From positions 1 to 27,957 of the forward strand of contig CALZJV010000048.1 in assembly GCA_945787595.1 (NCBI GenBank): DNA of 27,957 nucleotides. Reading direction: 5' to 3'. The stretch is from an uncultured Desulfobacterales bacterium. Its GTDB lineage: Bacteria; Desulfobacterota; Desulfobacteria; Desulfobacterales; JAFDCJ01. The position numbers were made by a program, and so were the translations under genes. The notes beneath the pieces were generated by a model. It ran no database searches. It was not told the DNA's origin and worked only from the letters and a program-made list of their open reading frames with translations. Shown piece after piece: positions 17,537 through 26,500 of the stretch (its first letter is position 1; each line of letters starts with the position of its first letter).

Positions 17537-18499
17537 GTGATCAAAATGGGATATATGCCGGTTATCACCAATCTGGCTTGTCCTTTATTGGATTACGCTA
17601 CCAAAGACGGCGATGGTGTCCGCTTTAAGGCGTTCAAATTTGCTTCCTTTGCGGAGATGGCGGAAGCGCTCCGCAACGACCAGATTCAGGCCGCTTTTAT
17701 GATAGCGCCCCTCTCGATTGTGCTCCGGCAGCAGGGTGAGGATGTTAAGATCATTTATATCGGCAATCGTCACGAAAGTACGCTGGTGGTCAGAAAAGAC
17801 CTGAAGGTAAAGCAATTGAGCGGCCTGTCAGGCAAGACCCTGGCCGTTCCCATGCGCTATTCGGGCCACAACCTCAGCATTCTGCAGCTGATGGAAGAAA
17901 CCGGGCTTGTCGGCAAGATCAAGGTCGTGGAGATGAATCCGCCGGACATGGCCGCGGCCCTGGCGACCGGTTCACTGGACGCCTATTATGTCGGCGAACC
18001 CTTTGCCGCCCAAACCTTGAAAAGTGGCGATGCTAAGCTCCTCAATTATGTGGAGGAGGTCTGGCCGAACTTTATCTGCAACGTTGTTCTGGTACGGCAG
18101 GACTTTATCGAAAATGATAGCGAGATCGTTCAATCGCTCGTTCAAGGCGCGGCACGGTCAGGTGTATGGGCCGATATAAACAGCCGGGAAGCGGCCCGTG
18201 TTGCATCGCGCTATTGGAATCAGACGGTGGAATTGGTTGAGTTTGCATTGACAACCCCAGAAAATCGAATTGTATATGATCGATTTATCCCGAAACAGGA
18301 AGAAATGCAGTATATGGCTGATCTTATGGTGCATTTTAATCTGATCGCGACCAATGATATCTCAGGCTTAATAGAGGATAGATTCGCAATAAAGTCGGAT
18401 TTGAGCAACATTACCGATATTGCCAGCATCATCCGACCGTCTGGGACAATGACGGCTCGCCAAGGTGATATGCCGCCGGCTGATGCGCAATCAAGGTGA
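17537..18499 (+). CDS. ABC substrate-binding protein, NMT1/SsuA/NrtA type, with broken N-terminus
   Basis: The 320-residue frame matches nitrate/sulfonate/taurine-type binding proteins: MGYMPVITNLACPLLDYA, the aromatic FKFASFAEMAEAL, then DQIQAAFMIAPLSI, LSGLSGKTLAVPM, NPPDMAAALATGSLDAYYVGEPF. It is probably the ligand subunit of the importer encoded upstream. The first in-frame start is GTG at 17537, which leaves no signal sequence; ATG at 17546 is also possible. Directly upstream, in the same frame, codons from 17471 encode a hydrophobic stretch (GWLFLIAGLHWWLNY then HGKRR) that looks like the genuine signal anchor. The only ATG before it (17453) is followed within three codons by TAA and, two codons later, TAG. 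As written, export seems impaired; pseudogenisation or sequence error are alternatives. Confidence 0.75.
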   Translation: MIKMGYMPVITNLACPLLDYATKDGDGVRFKAFKFASFAEMAEALRNDQIQAAFMIAPLSIVLRQQGEDVKIIYIGNRHESTLVVRKDLKVKQLSGLSGKTLAVPMRYSGHNLSILQLMEETGLVGKIKVVEMNPPDMAAALATGSLDAYYVGEPFAAQTLKSGDAKLLNYVEEVWPNFICNVVLVRQDFIENDSEIVQSLVQGAARSGVWADINSREAARVASRYWNQTVELVEFALTTPENRIVYDRFIPKQEEMQYMADLMVHFNLIATNDISGLIEDRFAIKSDLSNITDIASIIRPSGTMTARQGDMPPADAQSR

Positions 18500-18625
18500 T
18501 GGGACCTGCTATTTGTTTGAGCTTAAGGGCATGTAATTTTATTAAAAACATTAACAAGTGGAGAAGAAAAAATGATGACAAAGGTAATCGGCTTTATTTT
18601 GTTATTGATGTTCAGGAGAGCAAAA

Positions 18626-19915
18626 ATGAAAAAGATATTGGCCGTCTTGGTGATAATCCCAACGGTTTTGGTACTGGGCGTCTGGTGCGCCCCTTTTGCC
18701 AGAGCCGATGTGGTGAAGATCGGCATAAATTATCCCCAGAAAGGTCCCTACCGGGTCCAGGGACTTAACCAGATAAGGGCCGCCAGGCTTGCTGTTGAAG
18801 AGATAAATGCGGAAGGTGGAATTCTTGGAAAGAAGATAGTGTTGGTGGAGCGGGATTCAAAGTCCAAACCAGGCATTACCACCCGCAACGTGACCGAATT
18901 GATCGATGCTGAAGGCGTTAAGATGGTCTTTGGCGGTTCTTCCAGTGCCGTTGCCGTCGCAGCCGGAAAGGTCTGCCAGCTGAAAGGCGTCCCATTTTTC
19001 GGAACCTTGACCTACTCCACGGCTACGACCGGCAAAGAAGCACGTCGCCATGTCTTCCGGGAATGCTACAACGCTTGGATGGGCGCCAAGGTCATTGCAT
19101 CGTATCTGAAAAAGAATTTTCCGGCCGAAAGCAATAAGTATTTCTATATCACCGCCGATTACACCTGGGGACATACGACTGAAGCTTCGGTGCGAGAGTT
19201 GACGGGCACGACCAATAAGATGAACCATAAGAGCGTTCTAACCCCGTTCCCGGGGGCCAAATATAAAGATTTTCAAGCGGCTCTCAAAGCAGCCCAAAAA
19301 GCCAACCCTAAAGTTCTAGTGCTCGTGCTATTTGGCAGAGATATGGTCGACGCGCTAAATGTCGCAACCGCATGGGGTATAAAGCAATCTACTCAGGTCG
19401 TCGTTCCCAATCTTACGCTTGGTATGGCGGAGTATGCCGGGCCGGATGTCATGGAGGGTACAATTGGGGCTGTGCCGTGGTCATGGAAGGTGCCTTATCA
19501 ATACAATTATCCGCAGGGTAAAAAATTCGTGGAAAAATTCGCCGCCCGCTACGGCAAATATCCCAGCACCTCCGGTGCCTCGGCCTATACTATTCTTTAT
19601 GAGTATAAGTCTGCAGTCGAAAGGGCCGGCACATATGATTCAGCCGCCGTCGTCAAGGCCCTCGAAGGCCATCAATATCAACTCCTAAAGGACAAACAGG
19701 TCTGGCGTGACTTTGACCACCAATCCGTGCAGACGGTTTACGCTGTCAAGTGCAAGCCCAAGTCAGAGGTTCGCCAGGACAAGTACTTTCTTGATTATTT
19801 TGAAATAATCAGCCGTCTTTCCGGCGAAGAAGCGGTACGCACCAGGCAAGAATGGAATGCTGTTCGGATAGCTGCCAACAAGCCGATAGAGTTGGAAAAA
19901 TTGTCCGGGGAATGA
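18626..19915 (+). CDS. Branched-chain amino-acid-type ABC substrate-binding protein (periplasmic)
   Basis: The 429-residue protein has a clear Sec signal peptide (MKK, hydrophobic core, cleavage predicted after ARA at residue 27) and a Peripla_BP_6 (LivJ/K-type) body: IGINYPQKGPYRVQGLNQI, AARLAVEEINAEGGILGKKI, then D-S-K-S, VFGGSSSAVAVAAG, GVPFFGTLTYS, HVFRECYNAWMGA, YFYITADYTWGHT. The family binds amino acids, amides, urea or aromatic compounds. No matching permease or ATPase genes lie nearby, so it may feed a receptor or an unlinked transporter. CAGGAGAG precedes the ATG at 18626. The frame also opens at 18572 behind another good ribosome site, but that adds an odd extra hydrophobic leader. 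Confidence 0.88.
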   Translation: MKKILAVLVIIPTVLVLGVWCAPFARADVVKIGINYPQKGPYRVQGLNQIRAARLAVEEINAEGGILGKKIVLVERDSKSKPGITTRNVTELIDAEGVKMVFGGSSSAVAVAAGKVCQLKGVPFFGTLTYSTATTGKEARRHVFRECYNAWMGAKVIASYLKKNFPAESNKYFYITADYTWGHTTEASVRELTGTTNKMNHKSVLTPFPGAKYKDFQAALKAAQKANPKVLVLVLFGRDMVDALNVATAWGIKQSTQVVVPNLTLGMAEYAGPDVMEGTIGAVPWSWKVPYQYNYPQGKKFVEKFAARYGKYPSTSGASAYTILYEYKSAVERAGTYDSAAVVKALEGHQYQLLKDKQVWRDFDHQSVQTVYAVKCKPKSEVRQDKYFLDYFEIISRLSGEEAVRTRQEWNAVRIAANKPIELEKLSGE

Positions 19916-20028
19916 AAATAAAGGCAAACAGTTTTAGACCGGACGATTCTTATTCAGATTATTGATGCTCCCTCGAATTTTCTAAAAAGAATGATATCTA
20001 AAGTACGATAGTAAAGGAGGTGAACAAA

Positions 20029-20226
20029 ATGGCAAAAGAAAATTGTTGGGAATTTAAAAAATGCGGTAAAGAAGAAGATTGTTCTGCGTATCCTTATCAG
20101 GGGACAGTGTGTTATGTGGCTAAAGCCACTCTTTGTCGTGGTGAAATCCAAGGTGGTTATGAAGATAAGATTAAGGTCTGCCGTACGACTTGTGATTATT
20201 ATAAGTATTTGATGTCATCTAAGTAA
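20029..20226 (+). CDS. Small Cys-rich CW-motif protein (two-CW-like)
   Basis: The 65-residue protein has seven Cys (6, 12, 18, 28, 36, 51, 55) and starts with the CWEFKKCG motif typical of small delta-proteobacterial proteins and of modules attached to some sensory proteins, known as the two-CW type. The second CW is changed: G-T-V-C-Y has Tyr in place of Trp. Cys spacing suggests metal or redox binding in the cytoplasm; no signal peptide is present. A near-perfect Shine-Dalgarno (AAAGGAGG, 20013-20020) lies eight bases before the ATG, so expression may be high. A GTG three codons earlier falls inside this site and is not preferred. Function is unknown. Confidence 0.75.
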   Translation: MAKENCWEFKKCGKEEDCSAYPYQGTVCYVAKATLCRGEIQGGYEDKIKVCRTTCDYYKYLMSSK

Positions 20227-20296
20227 TCCGCCCTAAAGATGGTCTATTCAGGGTTGAACATACCCCAATGTTGATTCCCTTAAGACAGCGGGGAAA

Positions 20297-20455
20297 GCCG
20301 GAGGACTTCAGATCCTGTGTGTGTCCGCCGGAGGCGGACTACACCCTTGACGCCCCCGCTTGACGGGATCATAGGTCTAATTTTGTAAGTTTCGGTGTGC
20401 GTCTTGGCGTAACGAAGTGGAGATCCCGTCGTCGGGGGCTCTGAAGCCCTCCGGC
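20297..20455. other. Multi-arm inverted-repeat element (structured RNA or non-autonomous repeat)
   Basis: An outer stem of 15 positions with one A-C mismatch joins 20297-20311 (GCCGGAGGACTTCAG) to 20441-20455 (CTGAAGCCCTCCGGC). Inside are two arms. One is a hairpin with GTCCGCC (20323-20329) pairing GGCGGAC (20333-20339), extended by GTGT/ACAC across one bulged T (20319-20344). The other is a long stem of GCCCCCG (20352-20358) with CGGGGGC (20433-20439) plus GACGGGATC (20362-20370) with GATCCCGTC (20422-20430), capped by a weaker TTTCG/CGAAG hairpin. The cloverleaf-like fold is far beyond chance. No known RNA family, integron site or intron domain was recognised. Confidence 0.7.
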
Positions 20456-20482
20456 ATTTGCAACGTCAGGCCAAACCCAATC

Positions 20483-20505
20483 TGTTCTTTGAAAATTGAA
20501 GAACA
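20483..20505 (+). other. Hairpin before PilZ remnant
   Basis: TGTTCTT (20483-20489) pairs perfectly with AAGAACA (20499-20505), ending just before the GGAG ribosome site of the next gene. It could influence translation initiation. Confidence 0.4.
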
Positions 20506-20520
20506 TGGAGAAAAAATTAT

Positions 20521-20712
20521 ATGTCTGTCAATAAACGAAAGCATGCCAGGCTAAATATGACGGATGACGTAAATTCCAAGGATTCAAAACCCATCAAAGG
20601 ACTCAGCGATTCAAATAAATTTACTGCCCAAGCTAAAGTAAAATGGCAAGAAAAATCCGATGAAGCGTATCTTACCGGATTGGAATTTATAAACATTAGT
20701 GTTGTTAGATAA
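20521..20712 (+). CDS. Short PilZ-domain remnant
   Basis: The 63-residue frame keeps both edges of a PilZ domain: the N-terminal RxxxR (RKHAR, R6 and R10) and the C-terminal strands AQAKVKWQE...YLTGLEFINIS. The middle, which should hold the D-x-S-x-x-G c-di-GMP motif, is missing. The deletion is in frame, so the product could fold only partly. GGAG is about ten bases before the ATG. It lies between the folded element and a convergent full PilZ gene. It is probably an eroded paralogue; a functional mini-protein is less likely. Confidence 0.5.
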   Translation: MSVNKRKHARLNMTDDVNSKDSKPIKGLSDSNKFTAQAKVKWQEKSDEAYLTGLEFINISVVR

Positions 20713-20723
20713 GAATCACGGTT

Positions 20724-20740
20724 AAATCTAGCCTAGATTT
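20724..20740. terminator. Bidirectional hairpin between convergent PilZ genes
   Basis: AAATCTA (20724-20730) and TAGATTT (20734-20740) form a perfect 7-bp stem with GCC loop. It sits between the + gene ending at 20712 and the - gene ending at 20740, with short A/T runs flanking. Confidence 0.4.
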
Positions 20741-21162
20741 TATCCTGCATTATTTTTTAATATATTAGCTAAATGCTTCTTGAAGGCATCATAATCATCA
20801 TCATAAATATCCAAAAACTTTGCGCCGATTTCATATCTTGGATCGTCTGACAGTTTATTAGACCAAACGACTTCAGCGATTGCAGTTAAAGGGGCTGTTG
20901 CTGCCGAATCGTCTACGATCGAGGAAATGTTCCTTTTATGGTGCTGCCAGCCTTTTAAATAGATTTTTAGGCTCAGCAAGGCTTTGGGTTCATAGGGACT
21001 CGGAACCGTAAAGCCGATACCGCCTTCTGCAAAATTTTTACATGCACCTTCTTCTCGAGGTCCTTCAGGCAGGGGATAGGCAAGATTGTTGATCTCAATG
21101 GGAACTACTTTAGAAATTCGTGGGCAACCTCGTTTATCTTTACCGGCTTGCAATTGGTTCAT
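20740..21162 (-). CDS. PilZ-domain protein
   Basis: The 140-residue protein has PilZ features: RxxxR (RGCPR, R11 and R15), VPIEINNLAYPL, the NFAEGGIGF segment corresponding to (D/N)-x-S-x-x-G with Ser changed to Ala, then a central β-rich part, and AEVVWSN...YEIGAKFLDI at the C-terminal side. PilZ domains bind cyclic di-GMP and change partner binding; the Ser-to-Ala change might weaken binding. It is the only - strand gene in the interior of the window and is convergent with the PilZ remnant. Its product is soluble and lacks other domains. Confidence 0.85.
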   Translation of the reverse strand: MNQLQAGKDKRGCPRISKVVPIEINNLAYPLPEGPREEGACKNFAEGGIGFTVPSPYEPKALLSLKIYLKGWQHHKRNISSIVDDSAATAPLTAIAEVVWSNKLSDDPRYEIGAKFLDIYDDDYDAFKKHLANILKNNAG

Positions 21163-21539
21163 TCCTTGATCTCCCGAATGATACGTTCAATCTGACTGTT
21201 AACGATGGGAAATGATCACTTTTAAAAATTAAAATTAATATGACCAGCTATGAATTGTCAAGGAAATATTCACTTCAAGACAGGCTGTCCGGCAAAAACA
21301 GAGGATGGAATGGATAAGATGTCTGGAAGCCGCAATAGAATTACAAGCAGTTCATAGGAGGTAGCACAAATGTATCTTTAACAACACTGCAGAAGGTCAG
21401 TTGGGGTGAGGATTACACTCTTGACAAAAAAGCGGCAATTTTCAAAAGAGTGGCCCTGATTTGATTCTCCATAAATCCCTGGAGTTTAGTAAAATGTCGT
21501 AAATATCAAATAAGATAAAGATTACAAGAGGTGTTCTAA
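21163..21539. other. Intergenic region between divergent PilZ genes
   Basis: The region should hold the promoters of the flanking PilZ genes. A strong AGGAGGT (21356-21362) is correctly spaced before an ATG at 21370, but the frame stops after three codons (M-Y-L), so it is a lost gene start or leader. TTGACA at 21421 lacks a convincing -10. Nothing else is identified. Confidence 0.5.
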
Positions 21540-21926
21540 ATGGGAAGCCAATTTGATGGGTCGGAAAGAAGAAAATATAGGCGGGTTGCGATTCCTGCGA
21601 ATGACGGTATTAAGGGTATTATTAGTTCTCCCCGATTGATAGCTGATGATTCCATCGCCGTTAAGATCATAGATTTGAGCGCAGGGGGGTTGCATTTCTT
21701 TTTGCTTAGAGATTCTTTCAAAAAAATCAGCACCGGCGATCACCTTACGCTGAGGGAGATTAAAGGAGTCAAAAAATTAGATTTTGTTGCCAACATTGAA
21801 CTTGAAATCAAATGGATTGCCGAGCATCCATCATTAAAGCATGTTGGTCTCGGCTGTGAATTTCTTAATATTGCTGACGAAATTCGGCAACAAATTGATC
21901 AATTTGTCGATACCATGAGACTGTAG
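21540..21926 (+). CDS. PilZ-domain protein with intact c-di-GMP motif
   Basis: The 128-residue protein carries RRKYRR (R10/R11 and R14/R15) and DLSAGGLHF, an exact D-x-S-x-x-G match, so c-di-GMP binding is likely. Later strands include LEIKWIAEHPSLKHVGLGCEFLNI, and a C-terminal helix follows. Of the three PilZ genes here this is the only one with both motifs complete. AGAGGTG precedes the ATG. It lies upstream of the HAMP-only and CheW-LysM genes, so it may carry second-messenger input to them; this is inference from position. Confidence 0.9.
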   Translation: MGSQFDGSERRKYRRVAIPANDGIKGIISSPRLIADDSIAVKIIDLSAGGLHFFLLRDSFKKISTGDHLTLREIKGVKKLDFVANIELEIKWIAEHPSLKHVGLGCEFLNIADEIRQQIDQFVDTMRL

Positions 21927-22055
21927 GGATGTAAAAAAAAATAATAGATAATATCCCAAATCATTTATGAAACTACAGGGAGAAATTTTGATCTATGCTT
22001 TCGGCTAAGGGCAGCCTCTGCCAATAGTGCAACGCAAATTCCCAATAAAAATTCA

Positions 22056-22685
22056 TTGAAAATAAAATCCAGATATAACCTGCAGCGGACCATGATAATA
22101 TATTTTTTGCTGATAGGGTCTGCTTCATTGCTGATAAGAGTGGAATTTTTAATCGATACCCATAGACCGCAATTGAGAGCAGAACTGGTTTCCAATTTTG
22201 AAAAAAATTCAAGGAATCAAATGGAAATTGATCGGGTTTTTCTTCCCGTTGAAAGGCTTAGAAACAAAGCGCTGCTGATGATTGGAGTTATTATGGTTGT
22301 TATGATTATCGTTTTGACCATGTTTATCAAAAATATAACCGAACCCCTTCAGCACATGATCGAATCATCCAAAGAAATATCCAAAGGCGATCTCAGTCAA
22401 ACCATAAAAGTACAATCCACCAATGAATTGGCCGAACTCGGCAATGTGATCAATGAGATGTCAAGCAATTTACAGGAAATTATTCTGCTTTCTAAGAATA
22501 TGTGTTCAGCCGGAAATGATTTTATTAAAAGAACATCGTCAACACTAGAACACCAAAAATTAAGCCACTATGATATAAGCAAGATCGGTCAGAATATAAA
22601 GCATTTAAAAAAAAATGTTGAATTGTTAAATGAGGCTGTCGGTTACTTTAATTTTTATGACTTCGAAAATGAAAATGATGAATGA
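22056..22685 (+). CDS. HAMP-only two-TM membrane protein (copy 2)
   Basis: The protein is 209 residues if started at TTG 22056. TM1 is at about 13-29, followed by a short external loop (about 30-70), TM2 (72-91), HAMP (about 92-143; KNITEPLQHMIESSKEISKGDLSQTI...NELAELGNVINEM) and a C-terminal coiled helix ending YFNFYDF. It parallels the protein at 9643-10437 in domain order and in S/D-x-L-Q-E-I-I/L-L after HAMP. No output domain is present. The start is uncertain. No ATG is in frame, the frame is open back to 21948, and a good AGGGAGA site (about 21977) instead serves an ATG at 21995 that stops after ten codons. A small frameshift in the N-terminus is possible. It overlaps the start of the TauE gene. 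Confidence 0.75.
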   Translation: MKIKSRYNLQRTMIIYFLLIGSASLLIRVEFLIDTHRPQLRAELVSNFEKNSRNQMEIDRVFLPVERLRNKALLMIGVIMVVMIIVLTMFIKNITEPLQHMIESSKEISKGDLSQTIKVQSTNELAELGNVINEMSSNLQEIILLSKNMCSAGNDFIKRTSSTLEHQKLSHYDISKIGQNIKHLKKNVELLNEAVGYFNFYDFENENDE

Positions 22686-23436
22686 AATTTGGTTGGCACT
22701 ACCGGCAGGCATTTTGATATCAACAGTGGTTTCGTCCATCGGGATAGGCGGAGGCATTTTATGGATGCCCTTTTTACTGGTGGTTTTAAGGATGAATCCT
22801 GAAATCGCTGTTCCGACGTCCTTGTTAATCCAAACCTTTGGCAAGGGTTCAGCCAGCATCGCCTATTTAAAACAAAGAAAAGTGGATCTCAAAATAGTCG
22901 TTATGCTCATTTTAATCGCGGTACCGGGTATTGCCGTGGGCGCTTATATCGCCAGTAAGATCAAACCTTCTCTAATAGAATTGGTATTGGGTATACTGGT
23001 ATTGATAACGGCGTTTCTATTTGTTTCATCACATCAAAACTATGCCGACACGGGCAGACCCCAAAAAAAAATAAAAAAAATGTATCGGCTTTTATGGGCT
23101 GCAGCACCCATATCCATCGGCAGCGGGATGTTGAGCACCGGTATGGGTGAATGGCTGATACCGGTCATGAGAAGCAGATTGTCTTTGAAAATGAGCAGTG
23201 CCATCGCCACCTGTATATTTCTCACCTTCGCCGTTTGTCTGATCGGGTCATCCTTCCATTTGATTTTGGGAGGCAGAGCTGACTGGTCAACTGTTCTTTG
23301 GGCTGTTCCGGGAGTCATGATCGGCGGACAAATCGGTCCGCGTATTATGCAAAAAATTAACGAGAGATTGTTAAAGGAAATATTCATTTTCCTGTTAACT
23401 CTCATCGGTATTCACCTGATCTACAACTCGTACTAG
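22669..23436 (+). CDS. TauE/SafE-family membrane permease
   Basis: The 255-residue protein has about eight hydrophobic segments and the two-fold repeat of TauE/SafE (DUF81) anion exporters: first half SSIGIGGGILWMPFLLVVLRMNPEIAVPTSLLI, second half SIGSGMLSTGMGEWLIPVM...SSAIATCIFLTF...GVMIGGQIGPRI. Members export or import sulfite, sulfoacetate and related organosulfur anions. Together with the sulfonate/nitrate-class ABC genes in the window this could hint at sulfonate use, but the link is weak. Several ATG codons (22669, 22675, 22678) overlap the end of the HAMP gene; coupling is likely. Confidence 0.88.
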   Translation: MKMMNEIWLALPAGILISTVVSSIGIGGGILWMPFLLVVLRMNPEIAVPTSLLIQTFGKGSASIAYLKQRKVDLKIVVMLILIAVPGIAVGAYIASKIKPSLIELVLGILVLITAFLFVSSHQNYADTGRPQKKIKKMYRLLWAAAPISIGSGMLSTGMGEWLIPVMRSRLSLKMSSAIATCIFLTFAVCLIGSSFHLILGGRADWSTVLWAVPGVMIGGQIGPRIMQKINERLLKEIFIFLLTLIGIHLIYNSY

Positions 23437-23533
23437 GTTGACGGCGAGTCTTGGATTTCCAATAACCATAGGAACTTTTTTAATTTGCATTAACAAATTG
23501 AAAGAATGATAAATATTTATCGCATTCGTTAAT

Positions 23534-26500
23534 ATGAGAGACCTTACCCTTTTTACCCTCGGTAAATATAAATATGGTATATGGCAGGACCAAGCCCCGA
23601 CCGTTAAAGAGATCGAGGCAATCCATTGGTTGCCGCCTGCCCCCAAACATATCGCAGGTCTGTCAATCCTTGACGGCCAGACCGTGACACTGTTCGATCT
23701 TCCTGCCTGCATCGGGTTTTCTCCTATCAGCAAGGAGAAGCAAAGTTATCCGGTTCTTTTAATAAAAAATCCAGAAAAAATTGTCGGCTTTATCATCGAT
23801 GTTGTAATGGGCCACTTTGCTATTCAGTCGGAGGCCGTCCTTCCAATGCCCGATTTTCTGCAGACACCGATAATTGATAGCTGCGCAATATATGATTCAG
23901 AGCCCATCCCGATCATCAACCTATCGAAGCTTTTTAAAAGCGTGCTGGAAGCCGAATTCAAGCCTCCCTTGGCAAAGCATTGTATATCAGGGTTTCATCC
24001 AGAGTACAATTTTTCGGTTAAAACGGTCAGGGTCTTCGAATGCGGAGGTGAATCTTTTGCAGTTTCCGGGGCCTGCATTAAGAAAAGAGGGCTCAAGCCC
24101 GGTCGGATAACTAAACCGGCGCAGCTTCCCCGATACGTGAGTGGGATCACTTTTCACGATGAAAACCTCGTGGCACTCATCCACATGCCGCGCCGAATGC
24201 AATTGCCTGAGAAGAAACCGCCGGAATTGATGCTGGTTGCAGATATCGGGGAGCAAACCTTTGGTTTGCTTGTTGATTCGGATAATGACGAATGGCATGA
24301 TAAATATTTTACGGTCAAACCGCTACCGTCGCTCGTCCAAGGCGACTGGATGCAAGATGCCGTTTTACATGGTAAAGAGATTATACCGATTATTGAACCC
24401 GTTGGGTTAATATTCAATCAATCGGATGGATTTAATAGAACCCCTTTGCCGCAAAGATATACGCCTAGCTCAAAATTCAAGTCCATATTTGGTAAGGAAG
24501 ATGTCCAGGTCTTTGAGTTTTCCTTACTTGGTGCGCGCCATGCGCTTCCCCATTACGAGGTGGAAGATCAATTCCAAGTCAAACCGTATCGACGCCTTCC
24601 GGATGTGATGTCGATAGTTGCCGGCGTAGCAGAATACGCCGGGGAACTGTTACCGGTACTCGATCTGGCGGCATGTTTCGGCAGGGATTCGATGGTGACG
24701 CCGGATTGGCAGATGCTGCTGGTTAAAAACGGTGACTTCCGCGCGCTAGTTTTAGTTGAAGCCATTTTCGGTGAGCGCATTCTGCCGGTGAAGATGCATC
24801 GTGAGCTTCCGTTCGAAGAACCGCATGTATTGGTTTACGGGTGCTATCCTGATGAAGCCATGGTCAGACTGGTACTGAATGTCGAGGCTCTGGCGGTTCA
24901 CTTTGATAAAACATTGTTTAAAAACTTCTTCACTACCTTATCGAAGGAAATAGCCCTGGAGCCAATGGATATCGGGCTGGAATCGGAGCCGGAAAAACTA
25001 GAAACCGGAGAACTAGCGGAGGAAGGGACAGGGGCTATAGAGTCCGCTGAGCCTGAGGAAGTTGAAAAGCCCCTTAGGCCTGAAAGGTCGACAGATATAA
25101 CTGCGGCCTTGTCGGCCACAAAAGATGACAAAGAAATTGAGATCCAGGAGTCTGCTGGAACAGCCCCGCCGGATATAAAAGTGTCGGTGGCGGAAAAAGA
25201 AGAGATAATAGTGATAGAAGACGCGGTCGGGATACAAAATATCCAGGAGATTGTCGCACCTGAACTGGGGGCGTCTAAAACTAGAGTTTTAGAAGAGATT
25301 GGGCCGCAAATGAAGTCGCAAGCAACAGTGGGAAAAGAAGAAATGGAGGAAGGTATTAGGCCTGTAGAATTCGCAGAGACCGAAGAACTCTTTAAGCCTG
25401 AAGAGTCGCCGGCGTCAATAGCGTATATACCAGCTGAAGAAGCCGAGGAAGCTGAGGAAAAAAGAGAGATTAAAGAGACCGCTGAGGCCGACAAACCTTA
25501 TACAGCAGCAGCGGTAGCAGATCTTGCAGAAATACCCGCCACCGAAGAGAAAACAGATTTTCAAGAGACACAAAAAATTGCAGAGACCAAAGCGGAGGGG
25601 ACTCACGTCGCGGTTTCGGAGGAGTTCGGGCCTGAACCGGAAACGGAAGAAATAGGGTTAAGCGGGCCGGTGGAAGATCCTGATACGCCCGCTGAGCCTG
25701 AGATATCGGAAAAGTCCATTACGCCTGAAGCGTCTTTAGCCCTATCAGTGGCTTTGTCAACCGAAAAAGAAGAGAGAGAAAGTGAGAACCGGGTGTCTGC
25801 TGAAATGGTCTCGCCGGATATAGAAGCGTCGGCGGTAAACCCGGAAGCGATAATCGCGCAAGAAGAGACGGCCGAGATACAAGAGGCACAGCAGATTGTA
25901 GAGACTGAATTGGAGGCATCACAGACTGGAGTTTCAGAAGAGATCGTACAGGAACCAGAGCCGGAAGCAACAGAGGTGGGCGGGCCGGCGCAGAAGGCCA
26001 AAGAGAAAATAGAGGAAGGTATTGAGCCTGTTGAGTTCGCAGAGGCTGAAGGACCCTTTGAGCCTGAAGGGTTGCCGACGTCAATAGCGTTTATAGCAGC
26101 TGAAGAAGCTGAGGATGCTGAGGAAGATAGAGAGTTTAAAGAGACCGCTGAAATCGCCTCGCCTGATATGGCAGCATCGGCAGCAGATCTTGCAGAAATA
26201 TCCGCCACCGAAGAGAAAATAACCATTCAAGAGTTACAAAATGATATTGAAAAGGAAGCATCAAGACACGAAGAGATCCCCACGGCAAAAGACACGTCTA
26301 AAACACAAGAAGTGCAAAAAAGTATAGAGCTTGAACGAGAAATATTGCAAGCCTCGATTTCAGAAAAGATTACGCCGCAAACGGAACCGGAAGACCAAGT
26401 GGAGGAAATTATTGAGCTTATAGATTTCCTGGAGCCTAAAGAGCTTATTGAGGTTGAAGAGGCTCCAGAGCTCATGTTGCCAACCTCGACCGCAGATACT

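Noticed and set aside
20297..20455. Retron ncRNA, group II intron end or integron attC site
   Set aside because: No reverse transcriptase or integrase is nearby, no domain V-like hairpin and no attC core motif was found.
21421..21449. Sigma-70 promoter at TTGACA
   Set aside because: The hexamer matches, but the sequence at 17-bp spacing (AAAAGA) is a poor -10.
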